Shown: positions 45,898 to 56,099 of the stretch, in pieces
Layout of the letters: each line of letters opens with the position of its first letter
Position numbering within the stretch: position 1 is the stretch's first letter
Source: Silvania confinis
GTDB lineage: Bacteria > Pseudomonadota > Gammaproteobacteria > Enterobacterales > Enterobacteriaceae
Direction of reading: 5' to 3'
DNA length: 64,000 nucleotides
NCBI RefSeq assembly: GCF_025564085.1
Contig: NZ_JAMGZJ010000068.1
Coordinates: forward strand, 1-64,000
Notes under the pieces: generated by a model
Databases searched by the model: none
Told to the model about the DNA's origin: nothing
The model's input: only the letters and a program-made list of their open reading frames with translations
Translations under genes and position numbers: made by a program

Positions 45898-47034
45898 TTA
45901 GTGAGAAGGGGTATAGCTCAGGATGATGTTGTCATCCGGAATATGGGTAAAGTCTTTTATAATGGTGTGGTAATCCGCCAGCGGATCCACATCGTTAAAC
46001 AGCGTTGGGTAGAAAATTTTGCTCAGTGTCTCAACGGCGACGATGTTGTACGGGTTGTTATAGAAGTGGTGATAGAGCGCCCCCGTGTGACCTTGTGCCA
46101 CCGCCGGAATGCTGGCCACGCCCTGGCGTGCCATCAGGGCATTGAACGCTGCGCTGACATCGTTTTCCGGTACGTTATAGCCAAACGGGATAATCGCCGT
46201 GCCTTTGCCTGGACGTTTTGAACCGGTCATCAGGTAGTAATCAGGATTCAGGGAGATTATCTTCTCGACCGACACATTCCCGGTTGCGCCTGGCAGCAGC
46301 TGCGAGCCAATGTTGGTGCCGCCGGCGGCTTCTACCAGCCCGCCCCAGCCGTTACGTGCATGGGTGAAGCAGCAGCCGTTATCCAGCCCGCCGACACCGG
46401 CAATCGGCTCGATAAAGACCAGCGGTTTTTTGCTGGCCGTTGCCAGACGCTGGTGGATCCTATCCAGGCGCTGCTGATAGAAATCGATATAGGCCTGCGC
46501 GCGTTCGCTTTGACCCATTACCTTACCCAGCAGGGCAATACTTGGCAGGGTGTTCTCGACCGGGTGCAGTTCGTAGTCAACAAACACCACCGGGATGTGC
46601 AAGGCTTCGAGCTGTGCCAGTACGCCAGTCTGCACCAGCGAGGGCTTTGCGCGCAGCTGGGCGATCATCAGGTCGGGCTGACGCGAGATAACCGTTTCCA
46701 GATCCACGTTCCCCTGGTCGGAAAACTTCATATCGAGGATCTTTTCCGCTTCTGGCCATTTACGCTTCAGCAGATTCCAGGTTTCGCTGTCCTGTTTCTT
46801 CGGCAGGTTGTTCCACGCCACCACTTTGGCAAACGGGTTATCGCGTTCCAGCAAGGCGAGGGCAAAAATGTCGCGCCCGTCCTGCAGAATAATGCGCTGC
46901 GGTTCGTGTTCAATCGTGACCGTGCGGTTATCAAGATCTTTCACTGTCACCGGCCAGACTTGCGCCTGCGCGAGTAAAGGTGAAAGTAACAGTGCCAGCC
47001 CACTGGCGGCCGCGATGATTTTCTTCAACGTCAT
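45898..47034 (-). CDS. Iron-siderophore-type ABC transporter, substrate-binding protein
   Basis: A 378-residue exported protein. The signal peptide (about 1-25, LALLLSPLLAQAQ) has no lipobox cysteine, so it is a soluble periplasmic protein. The rest is class III binding-protein fold (Peripla_BP_2), with the opening TVKDLDNRTVTIEHEPQRIIL and a paired-lobe layout. The family binds ferric siderophores, heme or corrinoids; the upstream Fur box favours iron. It is the last gene of a permease-ATPase-binding-protein operon, 19 bp after the ATPase gene. The exact ligand is not known. Confidence 0.85.
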   Translation of the reverse strand: MTLKKIIAAASGLALLLSPLLAQAQVWPVTVKDLDNRTVTIEHEPQRIILQDGRDIFALALLERDNPFAKVVAWNNLPKKQDSETWNLLKRKWPEAEKILDMKFSDQGNVDLETVISRQPDLMIAQLRAKPSLVQTGVLAQLEALHIPVVFVDYELHPVENTLPSIALLGKVMGQSERAQAYIDFYQQRLDRIHQRLATASKKPLVFIEPIAGVGGLDNGCCFTHARNGWGGLVEAAGGTNIGSQLLPGATGNVSVEKIISLNPDYYLMTGSKRPGKGTAIIPFGYNVPENDVSAAFNALMARQGVASIPAVAQGHTGALYHHFYNNPYNIVAVETLSKIFYPTLFNDVDPLADYHTIIKDFTHIPDDNIILSYTPSH

Positions 47035-47053
47035 GTTTTCCCCGTCTTTTTTC

Positions 47054-47830
47054 TTATGGTATTACCCCGTCGACCACCACATGCGGTAAGCCACGGGAAC
47101 AGTATTCAACCCTGCCGTCCACGCCATACACCGTCGCCAGGCTGGTGGGGGAGACCACCTCACCCGGTAAACCGCTGGCAATCAGCTCGCCGCCTTTCAG
47201 CATCAGCGCATACTGGGCATGGCGTAGCGCGATGTTGATGTCATGGATCACCACCACGGTAACGATGTTACGCAGCCGCGTTTCACGGGCGACGATATCC
47301 ATAACATGGAACTGATAGTTAAGGTCGAGGGCGCTCAGGGGCTCGTCCAGCAGCAGCAGATCGGGCTCGCGGATCAGCGATTGCGCCAGGCCAATCAGCT
47401 GCTTTTGTCCGCCGGAAAGTTGATCGAGAAAGCTCATCGCCAGATGGGCGACACCCAGCTTCTCAAGAATGGCGTACGCCTCCTGCTCGACGTTGTGCCC
47501 ATAAGCACTGCCGCTGGCCCGTCGGGCGACAATCACCGATTCCAGCGCGTGCAGATGTACACCCTGCGGCAGGGATTGCGGCAGATACACCACCTTTTGT
47601 GCGCGTGTTGCTGAAGGCAATGTCATCAGGTCTTCGCCATTCAGCAGCAGTTCTCCCTGCGCGGGGTTTAGGTCCGCCAGCGCGCGCAGCAACGTGGATT
47701 TGCCCGAGCCGTTTGGCCCAAGCAGCGCGGTGATGTCTCCGCGAGGCAGCAGTGGGGTAGTCAGCCCATTAATGATTTTTTTCTTACGGTAACCCGTCTG
47801 TAAATCGTGGATGCGCAGGCCGTCGGTCAT
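47054..47830 (-). CDS. Iron-siderophore-type ABC transporter, ATP-binding protein
   Basis: A 258-residue ABC ATPase of the FecE/FhuC class. Walker A GPNGSGKST lies at 38-46, Q loop at VVYLPQSLPQG, signature LSGGQ at 138-142, Walker B LLLLDEP at 158-164, and the switch histidine in VVVIHDINIA. All catalytic elements are intact. Its start overlaps the permease stop by four bases, indicating tight coupling. It energises import through the neighbouring FecCD-type permease. Confidence 0.9.
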   Translation of the reverse strand: MTDGLRIHDLQTGYRKKKIINGLTTPLLPRGDITALLGPNGSGKSTLLRALADLNPAQGELLLNGEDLMTLPSATRAQKVVYLPQSLPQGVHLHALESVIVARRASGSAYGHNVEQEAYAILEKLGVAHLAMSFLDQLSGGQKQLIGLAQSLIREPDLLLLDEPLSALDLNYQFHVMDIVARETRLRNIVTVVVIHDINIALRHAQYALMLKGGELIASGLPGEVVSPTSLATVYGVDGRVEYCSRGLPHVVVDGVIP

Positions 47831-48900
47831 ACGTTCCCCCGATGACGAATAATGATGCTGAGGAAAAACGGCACACCCACCAGCGAGGTGACAATACCGA
47901 CGGGAATGATGACGCCGGGCACAATGTTCTTGGAGAGCACCGACGCCAGAGAGAGCACCAGTGCGCCAATCAGCATGCTGCCTGGCAGGTAAAAGCGATG
48001 ATCCTCGCCAAACATCATGCGTGAGATATGCGGTGCAACCAGGCCGATAAAACCGACCGGCCCGACAAAGGCGACCGTGAGTGCAGAGATAATGCTGATG
48101 CGCAGCAGGGCAGTAAGGCGCAGCTTCTTCACGTTGATGCCAAAACTGACGGCGCGATCTTCACCCAGGCGCAACGCCGTCAGCTTCCAGGCATTTTTTA
48201 GCGACAGCGGCACGATAATCACCAGCGCTACGCCGAGGATCGCGAGCTTATCCCAGGAGGCTCTGGCCAGGCTTCCCATTGTCCAGAACACCAGCCCCTG
48301 CAGAGTATCTTCGCTGGCGACAAACTGCAGAATGGAAATCAATGCATTAAAGGTAAACACCAGCGCGATACCAAACAACACCACGCCCGAGGTCGCCACA
48401 CGTGTCCAGCGGCTGATGCCATCAAGAATAAAACAGGCCAGTAGGGCGAAGACAAAGGCATTTGCGGGAATAAACCACTTATCGGCAATACCGGGGATCC
48501 CTAAGCCAAGCACGATGGCCAGCGCCGCACCAAAGGAGGCGGCGGAAGAGACGCCAAGCGTAAACGGGCTGGCAAGGGGGTTATTCAGGATGGTCTGCAT
48601 CTCTGCTCCGGCCAGCCCCAGCGCCATGCCGACGGCGATAGCCATCAAGGCAAAGGGCAGACGCAAATCCCAGACGATGACCCGCGTGCCCGCATCTGCG
48701 GCACCCGCATTCACTAAGGTGTGCCAGAGCGTGGAAACGGAGATGCCGGACGGGCCAATCGTGAAGTCGAGGATCAGCGAGCAAATAATGAGTGCGAAGA
48801 GTACCGCTGCCAGTGCAAAGCGCCTGACGAGGACCTTACGGTAATGTAACGCAACGGAGGATTCGCCTGAGCGATGGCTGGCGGTAAGACTGGAATTCAT
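47827..48900 (-). CDS. Iron-siderophore-type ABC transporter, FecCD permease
   Basis: A 357-residue inner-membrane permease with 9-10 helices. Family signatures are visible: RLPFALMAIAVGMALGLAGAEMQTILNNPLASPFTLG near the second helix, and FVGPVGFIGLVAPHISRMMFGEDHR, the ATPase-contact loop. Only one permease gene is present, so it should work as a homodimer. It is first in the operon, about 110 bp downstream of a strong Fur box (49007-49026). No TonB-dependent outer-membrane receptor lies alongside. Confidence 0.9.
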   Translation of the reverse strand: MNSSLTASHRSGESSVALHYRKVLVRRFALAAVLFALIICSLILDFTIGPSGISVSTLWHTLVNAGAADAGTRVIVWDLRLPFALMAIAVGMALGLAGAEMQTILNNPLASPFTLGVSSAASFGAALAIVLGLGIPGIADKWFIPANAFVFALLACFILDGISRWTRVATSGVVLFGIALVFTFNALISILQFVASEDTLQGLVFWTMGSLARASWDKLAILGVALVIIVPLSLKNAWKLTALRLGEDRAVSFGINVKKLRLTALLRISIISALTVAFVGPVGFIGLVAPHISRMMFGEDHRFYLPGSMLIGALVLSLASVLSKNIVPGVIIPVGIVTSLVGVPFFLSIIIRHRGNV

Positions 48901-49006
48901 TGGATACCCTTATGCAACACAATAAAATCGTGGTATCCCCATCCGTTCCTGATGAGAGTGCTGCATGATATCCGCTATCCAGGAGACACCTGGGGACGAT
49001 ATTTCA

Positions 49007-49026
49007 AGTGATAATGCTTATCAATA
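49007..49026 (-). promoter_or_regulatory. Fur box of the ABC operon
   Basis: TGATAATGCTTATCAAT (49009-49025) matches the core of the Fur consensus, with inverted GATAAT/ATTATC-like arms. It lies 107 bp upstream of the permease start in the spacer shared with the end of satP. It makes iron-dependent repression likely. Confidence 0.72.
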
Positions 49027-49100
49027 CAATGCGGGGGTTAAGACGGTTTCATTGACGGATTGTTTGGCTTCTGGCGAAAAACTAATCGAATCAGCGGGGA

Positions 49101-49127
49101 TTTCGTGCCCGCAGCGCGGGCACGAAA
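49101..49127 (-). terminator. Strong hairpin 3' of satP
   Basis: TTTCGTGCCCGC pairs perfectly with GCGGGCACGAAA (12 bp, 3-nt loop). It is flanked by CTAATC/GATTAG that can extend it. There is no T tract on the satP strand, so termination is uncertain, but nothing else terminates satP before the Fur-controlled promoter. Confidence 0.6.
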
Positions 49128-49133
49128 GGGGGA

Positions 49134-49703
49134 TTAGTGCTTTTCACCAATCGGCAGAACGGTACGGCCGAACTGTTCGTTCAGCACTTCGCCCATTGCC
49201 AGGTAAATGGCGCTCGCGCCGCAGACCAGGCCAATCCAGCCAGCAACGTGAATGATGCCTTCACCGTTATCGACCAGATGGCCAACAGACAGCAGAGCAA
49301 ACAGCACGGTCAGGCTCAGGAACACGAACTGCAGCGCACGGTTACCGACCAGTGTGCCGAAGAACATGAACAGGGTGAAGACGCCCCACAGACCCAGATA
49401 CACGCCCATGAATTGTGCGTTCGCAGCATCTGCCAGCCCCATTTTTGGCAGCAGCAGAATAGCGACCAGCGTCAGCCAGAAGGAGCCGTACGAGGTAAAC
49501 GCGGTTAAACCGAAGGTATTGCCTTTCTTATATTCCAGCAGCCCTGCGAAGATTTGCGCGATGCCGCCGTAGAAAATGCCCATCGCCAGGATAACGCCAT
49601 CCATCGGGAAAACCCCAATGTTATGCAGGTTCAGCAGAATGGTAGTCATGCCGAAACCCATCAGACCCAGCGGAGCCGGATTAGCCAACTTAGTGTTGCC
49701 CAT
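49134..49703 (-). CDS. satP: Succinate-acetate/proton symporter SatP
   Basis: A 189-residue inner-membrane protein with six helices, one residue longer than E. coli SatP (YaaH). The GPR1/FUN34/YaaH signature NPAPLGLMGFGMTT lies at about 8-21. It carries acetate and succinate with protons and forms hexamers. Here it sits directly upstream of, and divergent to, dnaK: yaaW and yaaI of E. coli are absent. Confidence 0.96.
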   Translation of the reverse strand: MGNTKLANPAPLGLMGFGMTTILLNLHNIGVFPMDGVILAMGIFYGGIAQIFAGLLEYKKGNTFGLTAFTSYGSFWLTLVAILLLPKMGLADAANAQFMGVYLGLWGVFTLFMFFGTLVGNRALQFVFLSLTVLFALLSVGHLVDNGEGIIHVAGWIGLVCGASAIYLAMGEVLNEQFGRTVLPIGEKH

Positions 49704-49844
49704 AATTCCTCAAAAAATCATCATTAATATGGTGAAATGGTGTGACCCTCGCCAATTCTCCCTGGCGGGGCGCGGCATGATAATCAGCGCAGGCGACGGC
49801 GTCTATGATCTGAGCAGGGTGAAATTAAAAATTTTTTTATCCTC

Positions 49845-49876
49845 CCCCCTTGATGGATGCCGTTGCGACCCCATCT
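49845..49876 (+). promoter_or_regulatory. Sigma-32 heat-shock promoter dnaKp1
   Basis: CCCCCTTGA (49845-49853), a 15-bp spacer and CCCCATCT (49869-49876) match the sigma-32 consensus CTTGAAA / CCCCATNT. It gives a leader of about 115 nt before dnaK, as in E. coli. Confidence 0.92.
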
Positions 49877-50000
49877 TGTAGTCAACCGCAGTGAGTGAAC
49901 CTGAAAAAAAGCAAATCAGGGACAGTTGAAAAAGCATCATCTGCCCTTATTACTGGTTCACAACCACATGTATGACCGAATTTTTAGTGGAGACGTTTAG

Positions 50001-51920
50001 ATGGGTAAAATTATTGGTATCGACCTGGGTACTACCAACTCTTGTGTAGCGATTATGGACGGCACTACTGCACGTGTGCTGGAGAACGCCGAGGGCGATC
50101 GCACCACGCCTTCTATCATTGCTTATACCCAGGATGGTGAAACTCTGGTTGGTCAGCCGGCTAAACGTCAGGCAGTGACAAACCCGCAAAACACCCTGTT
50201 TGCGATTAAACGCCTGATTGGCCGCCGCTTCCAGGACGAAGAAGTGCAGCGTGATGAAGCCATCATGCCGTACAAAATCATCGGTGCTGATAACGGTGAT
50301 GCGTGGATTGATGTTAAAGGTCAGAAAATGGCACCGCCGCAGATCTCTGCTGAAGTGCTGAAAAAAATGAAGAAAACGGCTGAAGATTACCTGGGCGAAC
50401 CGGTAACTGAAGCGGTTATCACCGTACCGGCATACTTTAACGATGCTCAGCGTCAGGCAACCAAAGACGCGGGCCGTATCGCAGGTCTGGAAGTCAAACG
50501 TATCATCAACGAACCGACTGCCGCTGCGCTGGCTTACGGTCTGGATAAAGAAGTCGGCAACCGTACTATCGCGGTATACGACCTTGGTGGCGGTACTTTC
50601 GATATCTCTATTATCGAAATCGACGAAGTTGACGGCGAAAAAACCTTCGAAGTTCTGGCAACCAACGGTGATACCCACCTGGGTGGTGAAGATTTCGACA
50701 GCCGTATGATCAACTACCTCGTTGACGAGTTTAAGAAAGATCAGGGCATTGACCTGCGTAACGACCCGCTGGCAATGCAGCGCCTGAAAGAAGCCGCAGA
50801 AAAAGCGAAAATCGAGCTCTCTTCTGCGCAGCAGACCGACGTGAACCTGCCGTACATCACTGCAGACGCGACCGGTCCGAAACACATGAACATTAAAGTG
50901 ACTCGCGCGAAACTGGAAAGCCTGGTAGAAGACCTGGTTAACCGTTCTATCGAGCCGCTGAAAGTTGCTCTGCAGGACGCAGGTCTGTCCGTATCCGAAA
51001 TCCAGGACGTTATCCTGGTCGGTGGTCAGACGCGTATGCCAATGGTTCAGAAGAAAGTAGCTGAATTCTTTGGTAAAGAGCCGCGTAAAGACGTTAACCC
51101 GGACGAAGCTGTGGCTATCGGCGCTGCGGTCCAGGGTGGTGTACTGAGTGGTGAAGTGAAAGACGTACTGCTGCTGGACGTGACCCCGCTGTCGCTGGGT
51201 ATCGAAACCATGGGCGGCGTGATGACTGCGCTGATCAGCAAAAACACCACTATCCCGACCAAGCACAGCCAGGTGTTCTCTACCGCTGAAGACAACCAGT
51301 CTGCGGTAACCATCCATGTGCTGCAGGGTGAGCGTAAACGTGCTGCGGATAACAAAGATCTGGGTCAGTTTAACCTGGATGGTATCAGCCCGGCGCCGCG
51401 CGGTATGCCGCAGATCGAAGTGACCTTCGACATCGATGCTGACGGTATTCTGCACGTTTCCGCGAAAGACAAAAACAGCGGTAAAGAGCAGAAGATCACC
51501 ATCAAGGCCTCTTCTGGTCTGAACGAAGAAGAGATCCAGAAGATGGTGCGCGAAGCGGAAGCCAACGCGGAATCTGACCGTAAGTTCGAAGAGCTGGTTC
51601 AGACCCGTAACCAGGGCGACCATCTGCTGCACAGCACCCGTAAGCAGGTTGAAGAAGCGGGCGACAAACTGCCAGCAGACGACAAAACCGCTATCGAGTC
51701 TGCACTGAGCGCGCTGGAAACGTCTCTGAAAGGCGAAGACAAAGCAGATATCGAAGCCAAAATGCAGGAACTGGCACAGGTTTCCGAGAAGCTGATGGAA
51801 ATCGCCCAGCAGCAACACGCTCAGCAGCAAGCTGGCGCGGGTGCTGACGCTTCTGCGAACAACGCGAAAGATGACGATGTTGTCGACGCAGAGTTTGAAG
51901 AAGTGAAAGACAAAAAATAA
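50001..51920 (+). CDS. dnaK: Molecular chaperone DnaK (Hsp70)
   Basis: A 639-residue Hsp70. The ATPase domain (about 1-385) has [10 protein letters not shown] at the N-terminus, the phosphate-2 motif [10 protein letters not shown] near residue 194 with Thr199, and the adenosine loop [10 protein letters not shown]. The conserved linker [11 protein letters not shown] leads to the beta-sandwich substrate domain and helical lid. The C-terminus ends in [14 protein letters not shown]. It works with DnaJ and GrpE and also binds sigma-32. One extra residue in the Gln/Ala-rich tail relative to E. coli. dnaJ follows after 86 bp. Confidence 0.99.
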   Translation: MGKIIGIDLGTTNSCVAIMDGTTARVLENAEGDRTTPSIIAYTQDGETLVGQPAKRQAVTNPQNTLFAIKRLIGRRFQDEEVQRDEAIMPYKIIGADNGDAWIDVKGQKMAPPQISAEVLKKMKKTAEDYLGEPVTEAVITVPAYFNDAQRQATKDAGRIAGLEVKRIINEPTAAALAYGLDKEVGNRTIAVYDLGGGTFDISIIEIDEVDGEKTFEVLATNGDTHLGGEDFDSRMINYLVDEFKKDQGIDLRNDPLAMQRLKEAAEKAKIELSSAQQTDVNLPYITADATGPKHMNIKVTRAKLESLVEDLVNRSIEPLKVALQDAGLSVSEIQDVILVGGQTRMPMVQKKVAEFFGKEPRKDVNPDEAVAIGAAVQGGVLSGEVKDVLLLDVTPLSLGIETMGGVMTALISKNTTIPTKHSQVFSTAEDNQSAVTIHVLQGERKRAADNKDLGQFNLDGISPAPRGMPQIEVTFDIDADGILHVSAKDKNSGKEQKITIKASSGLNEEEIQKMVREAEANAESDRKFEELVQTRNQGDHLLHSTRKQVEEAGDKLPADDKTAIESALSALETSLKGEDKADIEAKMQELAQVSEKLMEIAQQQHAQQQAGAGADASANNAKDDDVVDAEFEEVKDKK

Positions 51921-51946
51921 TCGCCCTTTGAACGGGTAAAACACTG

Positions 51947-51979
51947 GCACGGGCGAAGAGGTTTCCTCTCCGCCCGTGC
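51947..51979 (+). other. Large hairpin in the dnaK-dnaJ spacer
   Basis: GCACGGGCG pairs with CGCCCGTGC (51947-51955 with 51971-51979), and inner AGAGG with CCTCT. No T tract follows. It may lower dnaJ expression relative to dnaK by partial termination or processing, or protect the dnaK message. Confidence 0.7.
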
Positions 51980-52006
51980 ACGCATGTTAGGGGCAGATAA
52001 AACAAG

Positions 52007-53146
52007 ATGGCAAAGCTTGATTATTACGAGATTTTAGGCGTTTCCAAAACAGCGGAAGAGCGTGAAATCAAAAAGGCCTATAAGCGGCTGGCCATGAAAT
52101 TCCACCCGGACCGTAACCAGGGTGATAAAGAGGCCGAAGCCAAATTTAAAGAGATCAAAGAAGCCTACGAGATCCTGACCGATGCCCAGAAACGTGCGGC
52201 ATACGATCAGTATGGTCATGCCGCGTTTGAACAAGGCGGGATGGGCGGCGGCGGTGGCTTCGGTGGCGGCGGCGGAGCTGATTTCAACGATATCTTTGGT
52301 GACGTATTCGGCGATATCTTCGGCGGTGGCCGTGGTCGCCAGCGTGCATCTCGTGGCGCAGACCTGCGTTACAACATGGACCTGTCGCTGGAAGAAGCCG
52401 TACGTGGCGTGACGAAAGAGATCCGTATTCCGACGCTGGAAGGATGTGATGTTTGCCACGGCAGCGGCGCGAAAGTCGGCACCAAACCGCAGACCTGTCC
52501 AACCTGTCACGGCTCCGGCCAGGTGCAGATGCGTCAGGGCTTTTTTGCAGTACAACAGGGCTGTCCGCACTGCCAGGGTCGCGGTACGCTGATCAAAGAT
52601 CCGTGCAACAAGTGCCACGGACACGGTCGCGTTGAGAAGACCAAAACCCTGTCCGTTAAGATCCCGGCGGGCGTGGATACCGGCGATCGTATTCGTCTGA
52701 CCGGTGAAGGCGAAGCGGGCGAGCATGGCGCTCCGGCAGGCGATCTGTACGTTCAGGTTCAGGTGAAACAGCACGCGATTTTTGAGCGTGAAGGCAACAA
52801 CCTGTACTGCGAAGTGCCGATCAACTTTGCGATGGCGGCGATGGGCGGCGAAATTGAAGTGCCGACGCTGGATGGTCGCGTAAACCTGAAAGTACCGGGT
52901 GAAACTCAAACCGGTAAGCTGTTCCGTATGCGTGGCAAAGGCGTTAAATCGGTACGCGGCGGTGCGCAGGGTGATCTGTTGTGTCGCGTGGTGGTAGAAA
53001 CCCCGGTTGGTCTGAATGACAAGCAGAAGCAACTGCTCAAAGAGCTGCAGGAAAGCTTCGGTGGCCCGACGGGTGAAAATAACAGCCCGCGCTCGAAAAG
53101 CTTCTTTGATGGCGTGAAAAAATTCTTCGATGATTTAACCCGCTAA
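52007..53146 (+). CDS. dnaJ: Co-chaperone DnaJ (Hsp40)
   Basis: A 379-residue type I J-protein. The J domain (1-70) has His-Pro-Asp in KFHPDRNQ. A Gly/Phe-rich linker (about 75-105) carries a slightly longer glycine run than E. coli. Four zinc-binding CXXCXGXG repeats follow: [24 protein letters not shown] and CNKCHGHG. The C-terminal domains bind substrate. It stimulates the DnaK ATPase. In E. coli hokC/mokC follow; here a terminator leads straight to nhaA. Confidence 0.99.
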   Translation: MAKLDYYEILGVSKTAEEREIKKAYKRLAMKFHPDRNQGDKEAEAKFKEIKEAYEILTDAQKRAAYDQYGHAAFEQGGMGGGGGFGGGGGADFNDIFGDVFGDIFGGGRGRQRASRGADLRYNMDLSLEEAVRGVTKEIRIPTLEGCDVCHGSGAKVGTKPQTCPTCHGSGQVQMRQGFFAVQQGCPHCQGRGTLIKDPCNKCHGHGRVEKTKTLSVKIPAGVDTGDRIRLTGEGEAGEHGAPAGDLYVQVQVKQHAIFEREGNNLYCEVPINFAMAAMGGEIEVPTLDGRVNLKVPGETQTGKLFRMRGKGVKSVRGGAQGDLLCRVVVETPVGLNDKQKQLLKELQESFGGPTGENNSPRSKSFFDGVKKFFDDLTR

Positions 53147-53170
53147 TTTTTAGCCGTGTTTTATCTTCAA

Positions 53171-53197
53171 GCCCGGAAGCGATTCCGGGCTTTTTCT
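53171..53197 (+). terminator. Terminator of dnaKJ
   Basis: GCCCGGAA-GCGA-TTCCGGGC (53171-53190) followed by TTTTTCTTTG. Confidence 0.93.
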
Positions 53198-53316
53198 TTG
53201 TGAAAAAATAGTTCGTAAAAACTGAGTATATACTCAATATTAACCTGCTTTTACCGATGAATAACCGCGAGTATGATGGTTTTAACGAGGGATTGATCTA
53301 GAGAGAGAAAGTAAAA

Positions 53317-54492
53317 GTGAAACTTCTGCACCGTTTTTTCAAAAGTGAAGCCTCCGGCGGCATCATTCTTATTCTGGCTGCGGCCTTTGCCATGCTGCTG
53401 GCTAACCTCGGCACCACCCGTGACCTGTACCATGCGTTTCTGGAAACCCCTGTAGAGCTACGGGTCGGCGTGTTGGAAATCAACAAGAACATGCTGCTGT
53501 GGATCAACGATGCGCTGATGGCGGTCTTTTTCCTGCTGGTGGGGCTGGAAGTCAAACGTGAGCTGGTTCAGGGGTCGCTTGCCAGCCGCCAGAGAGCGGC
53601 TTTCCCGGTCATTGCCGCCATCGGCGGGATGGTGGTTCCGGCGCTTCTTTATCTGGCCTTTAACTATCAGGATCCTGTTGCCCGTCACGGCTGGGCGATC
53701 CCGGCGGCAACGGATATCGCCTTTGCGCTGGGGGTACTGGCGCTGCTGGGCAACCGCGTGCCGATGGCGCTGAAAATCTTCCTGATGGCGCTGGCGATCA
53801 TTGATGACCTGGGTGCGATTGTGATTATCGCCCTGTTCTACACCAGCGAGCTGTCAGTGCTTTCACTGGGCGTGGCGGCAGCCGCTATCGCCATGCTGGC
53901 GATCCTGAACATGTGCAACGTACGTCGGATTGGCATTTATGTGCTGGTTGGGGTGATTCTGTGGACAGCGGTACTGAAATCAGGCGTGCATGCCACTCTG
54001 GCTGGCGTGATTATCGGCTTCTTTGTGCCGTTGAAGCCGCAGGACGGTAAATCACCGGCTAAGCAGCTCGAGCATGTTCTGCATCCGTGGGTGGCCTATA
54101 TGATCCTGCCGCTGTTTGCGTTCGCCAATGCCGGGGTGTCGCTTGAAGGGGTGACCCTGGAGGGCCTGACATCGATGCTGCCGTTGGGTATCATCGCCGG
54201 GCTGTTTATTGGCAAGCCGCTGGGGATTAGCCTCTTCTGCTGGCTGGCGCTGAAATTTAAGCTGGCATCGTTGCCGCACGGTACCACATGGCGGCAGATC
54301 ATGGCGGTCGGCGTGCTGTGTGGCATTGGTTTTACCATGTCGATTTTTATCTCGACGCTGGCGTTTGGCCCGCATGCTCCGGAGCTGATCGTCTGGGCTA
54401 AACTGGGTATTTTAACCGGTTCGCTACTGGCGGCGGTGATCGGCTATACCTTACTGAAGATGAAATTGTCGGGTCAAGTGCACCCGGCCTGA
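53317..54492 (+). CDS. nhaA: Na+/H+ antiporter NhaA
   Basis: A 391-residue inner-membrane antiporter exchanging two protons for one sodium or lithium ion; it is the main sodium exporter at alkaline pH. Transport residues are Asp163 and Asp164 (AIIDDLGAI) and Asp133 (AATDIAF), with the pore lysine in [10 protein letters not shown]. The start is GTG (MKLLHRFF), as in E. coli. Upstream are AT-rich sequences with a perfect 14-bp palindrome (53223-53236). nhaR follows 58 bp downstream and would activate it. Confidence 0.97.
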   Translation: MKLLHRFFKSEASGGIILILAAAFAMLLANLGTTRDLYHAFLETPVELRVGVLEINKNMLLWINDALMAVFFLLVGLEVKRELVQGSLASRQRAAFPVIAAIGGMVVPALLYLAFNYQDPVARHGWAIPAATDIAFALGVLALLGNRVPMALKIFLMALAIIDDLGAIVIIALFYTSELSVLSLGVAAAAIAMLAILNMCNVRRIGIYVLVGVILWTAVLKSGVHATLAGVIIGFFVPLKPQDGKSPAKQLEHVLHPWVAYMILPLFAFANAGVSLEGVTLEGLTSMLPLGIIAGLFIGKPLGISLFCWLALKFKLASLPHGTTWRQIMAVGVLCGIGFTMSIFISTLAFGPHAPELIVWAKLGILTGSLLAAVIGYTLLKMKLSGQVHPA

Positions 54493-54498
54493 CAGGAC

Positions 54499-54525
54499 GC
54501 CGGGAGGACAGGAGTTCCTCCCGGC
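54499..54525 (+). other. Hairpin between nhaA and nhaR
   Basis: GCCGGGAGGA pairs perfectly with TCCTCCCGGC (10-bp stem, 7-nt loop), seven bases after the nhaA stop. No T tract follows. It probably tunes or partly terminates nhaA transcription before nhaR. Confidence 0.65.
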
Positions 54526-54550
54526 ATTACGATCAAGGAGTGAGAATGAT

Positions 54551-55450
54551 ATGTCCCATCTTAACTACAACCATCTCTATTACTTCTGGCATGTCTATAA
54601 AGAGGGCTCAGTGGTCGGTGCTGCAGAAGCACTCTTCCTGACGCCCCAGACGATCACCGGACAGATCAAAGCGCTGGAAGAGCGCCTGCAGGGTAAATTA
54701 TTCAAGCGCAAAGGACGCGGGATTGAACCGAGTGAGCTGGGTGAGCTGGTGTTTCGCTACGCGGATAAGATGTTCACGCTGAGCCAGGAAATGCTCGATA
54801 TTGTTAACTATCGCAAAGAGTCGAACCTGCTCTTTGATGTGGGCGTGGCGGATGCGCTGTCAAAACGGCTGGTGAGCGGCGTGCTCGATGCTGCCGTGGT
54901 GGAAGATGAGCAGATCCACCTGCGCTGTTTCGAATCAACTCACGAGATGCTGCTGGAGCAGTTGAGTCAGCATAAGCTGGACATGATTATCTCCGACTGC
55001 CCGATCGATTCAACGCAGCAGGAAGGGCTGTTCTCGGTGAAAATTGGCGAGTGCGGCGTCAGTTTCTGGTGCAGTAACCCACCGCCAGAAAAACCGTTTC
55101 CCGCCTGCCTGGAAGAGCGCCGTTTACTGGTGCCTGGGCGGCGTTCGATGCTAGGCCGCAAGCTGCTGAACTGGTTTAACTCGCAGGGACTGAACGTTGA
55201 AATTCTGGGTGAGTTTGATGATGCGGCGCTGATGAAGGCGTTTGGCGAGGCGCATAACGCCATTTTTGTCGCGCCGACGCTGTATGCAAAGGATTTGTAT
55301 GCCGATGAAAAAATTACCGAGATCGGCCGGGTCGAGAACGTGATGGAAGAGTACCACGCGATTTTTGCTGCAAGAATGATTCAGCATCCGGCGGTGCAGC
55401 GTATCTGTAATCGGGATTACTCCGCGCTATTTACCCCACCCACGTTTTGA
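54551..55450 (+). CDS. nhaR: LysR-type activator NhaR
   Basis: A 299-residue LysR-family regulator that senses sodium and activates nhaA, also affecting pgaABCD and osmC in E. coli. The N-terminal winged helix-turn-helix is clear ([27 protein letters not shown], about residues 18-44). The effector domain runs from about 90. CAAGGAGTGAGA precedes an ATG pair; I use the one giving [13 protein letters not shown], matching E. coli apart from a two-residue shift. Confidence 0.96.
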   Translation: MSHLNYNHLYYFWHVYKEGSVVGAAEALFLTPQTITGQIKALEERLQGKLFKRKGRGIEPSELGELVFRYADKMFTLSQEMLDIVNYRKESNLLFDVGVADALSKRLVSGVLDAAVVEDEQIHLRCFESTHEMLLEQLSQHKLDMIISDCPIDSTQQEGLFSVKIGECGVSFWCSNPPPEKPFPACLEERRLLVPGRRSMLGRKLLNWFNSQGLNVEILGEFDDAALMKAFGEAHNAIFVAPTLYAKDLYADEKITEIGRVENVMEEYHAIFAARMIQHPAVQRICNRDYSALFTPPTF

Positions 55451-55456
55451 AGGCAT

Positions 55457-55485
55457 AAAAAAACCCGCGTTAAGCGGGTTCTTTA
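55457..55485. terminator. Terminator between nhaR and rpsT
   Basis: AACCCGC-GTTAA-GCGGGTT (55462-55480). On the minus strand the A run at 55457-55463 becomes a T run, so it terminates rpsT well. On the plus strand TTCTTTAAAA follows nhaR. Confidence 0.85.
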
Positions 55486-55508
55486 AAACAAGCAACAACA
55501 AGTGGCGA

Positions 55509-56099
<591 letters not shown>

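Noticed and set aside
49950..51950. A 666-codon open frame on the minus strand across the whole of dnaK
   Set aside because: It is antisense to an intact, highly biased gene; long antisense open frames opposite dnaK are a known consequence of codon bias, and the translation has no recognisable family features.
53147..53316. Looked for hokC/mokC toxin and sok RNA between dnaJ and nhaA
   Set aside because: The interval is only 170 bp and holds a terminator, a palindrome and the nhaA leader; no hok-like peptide or antisense promoter is visible.
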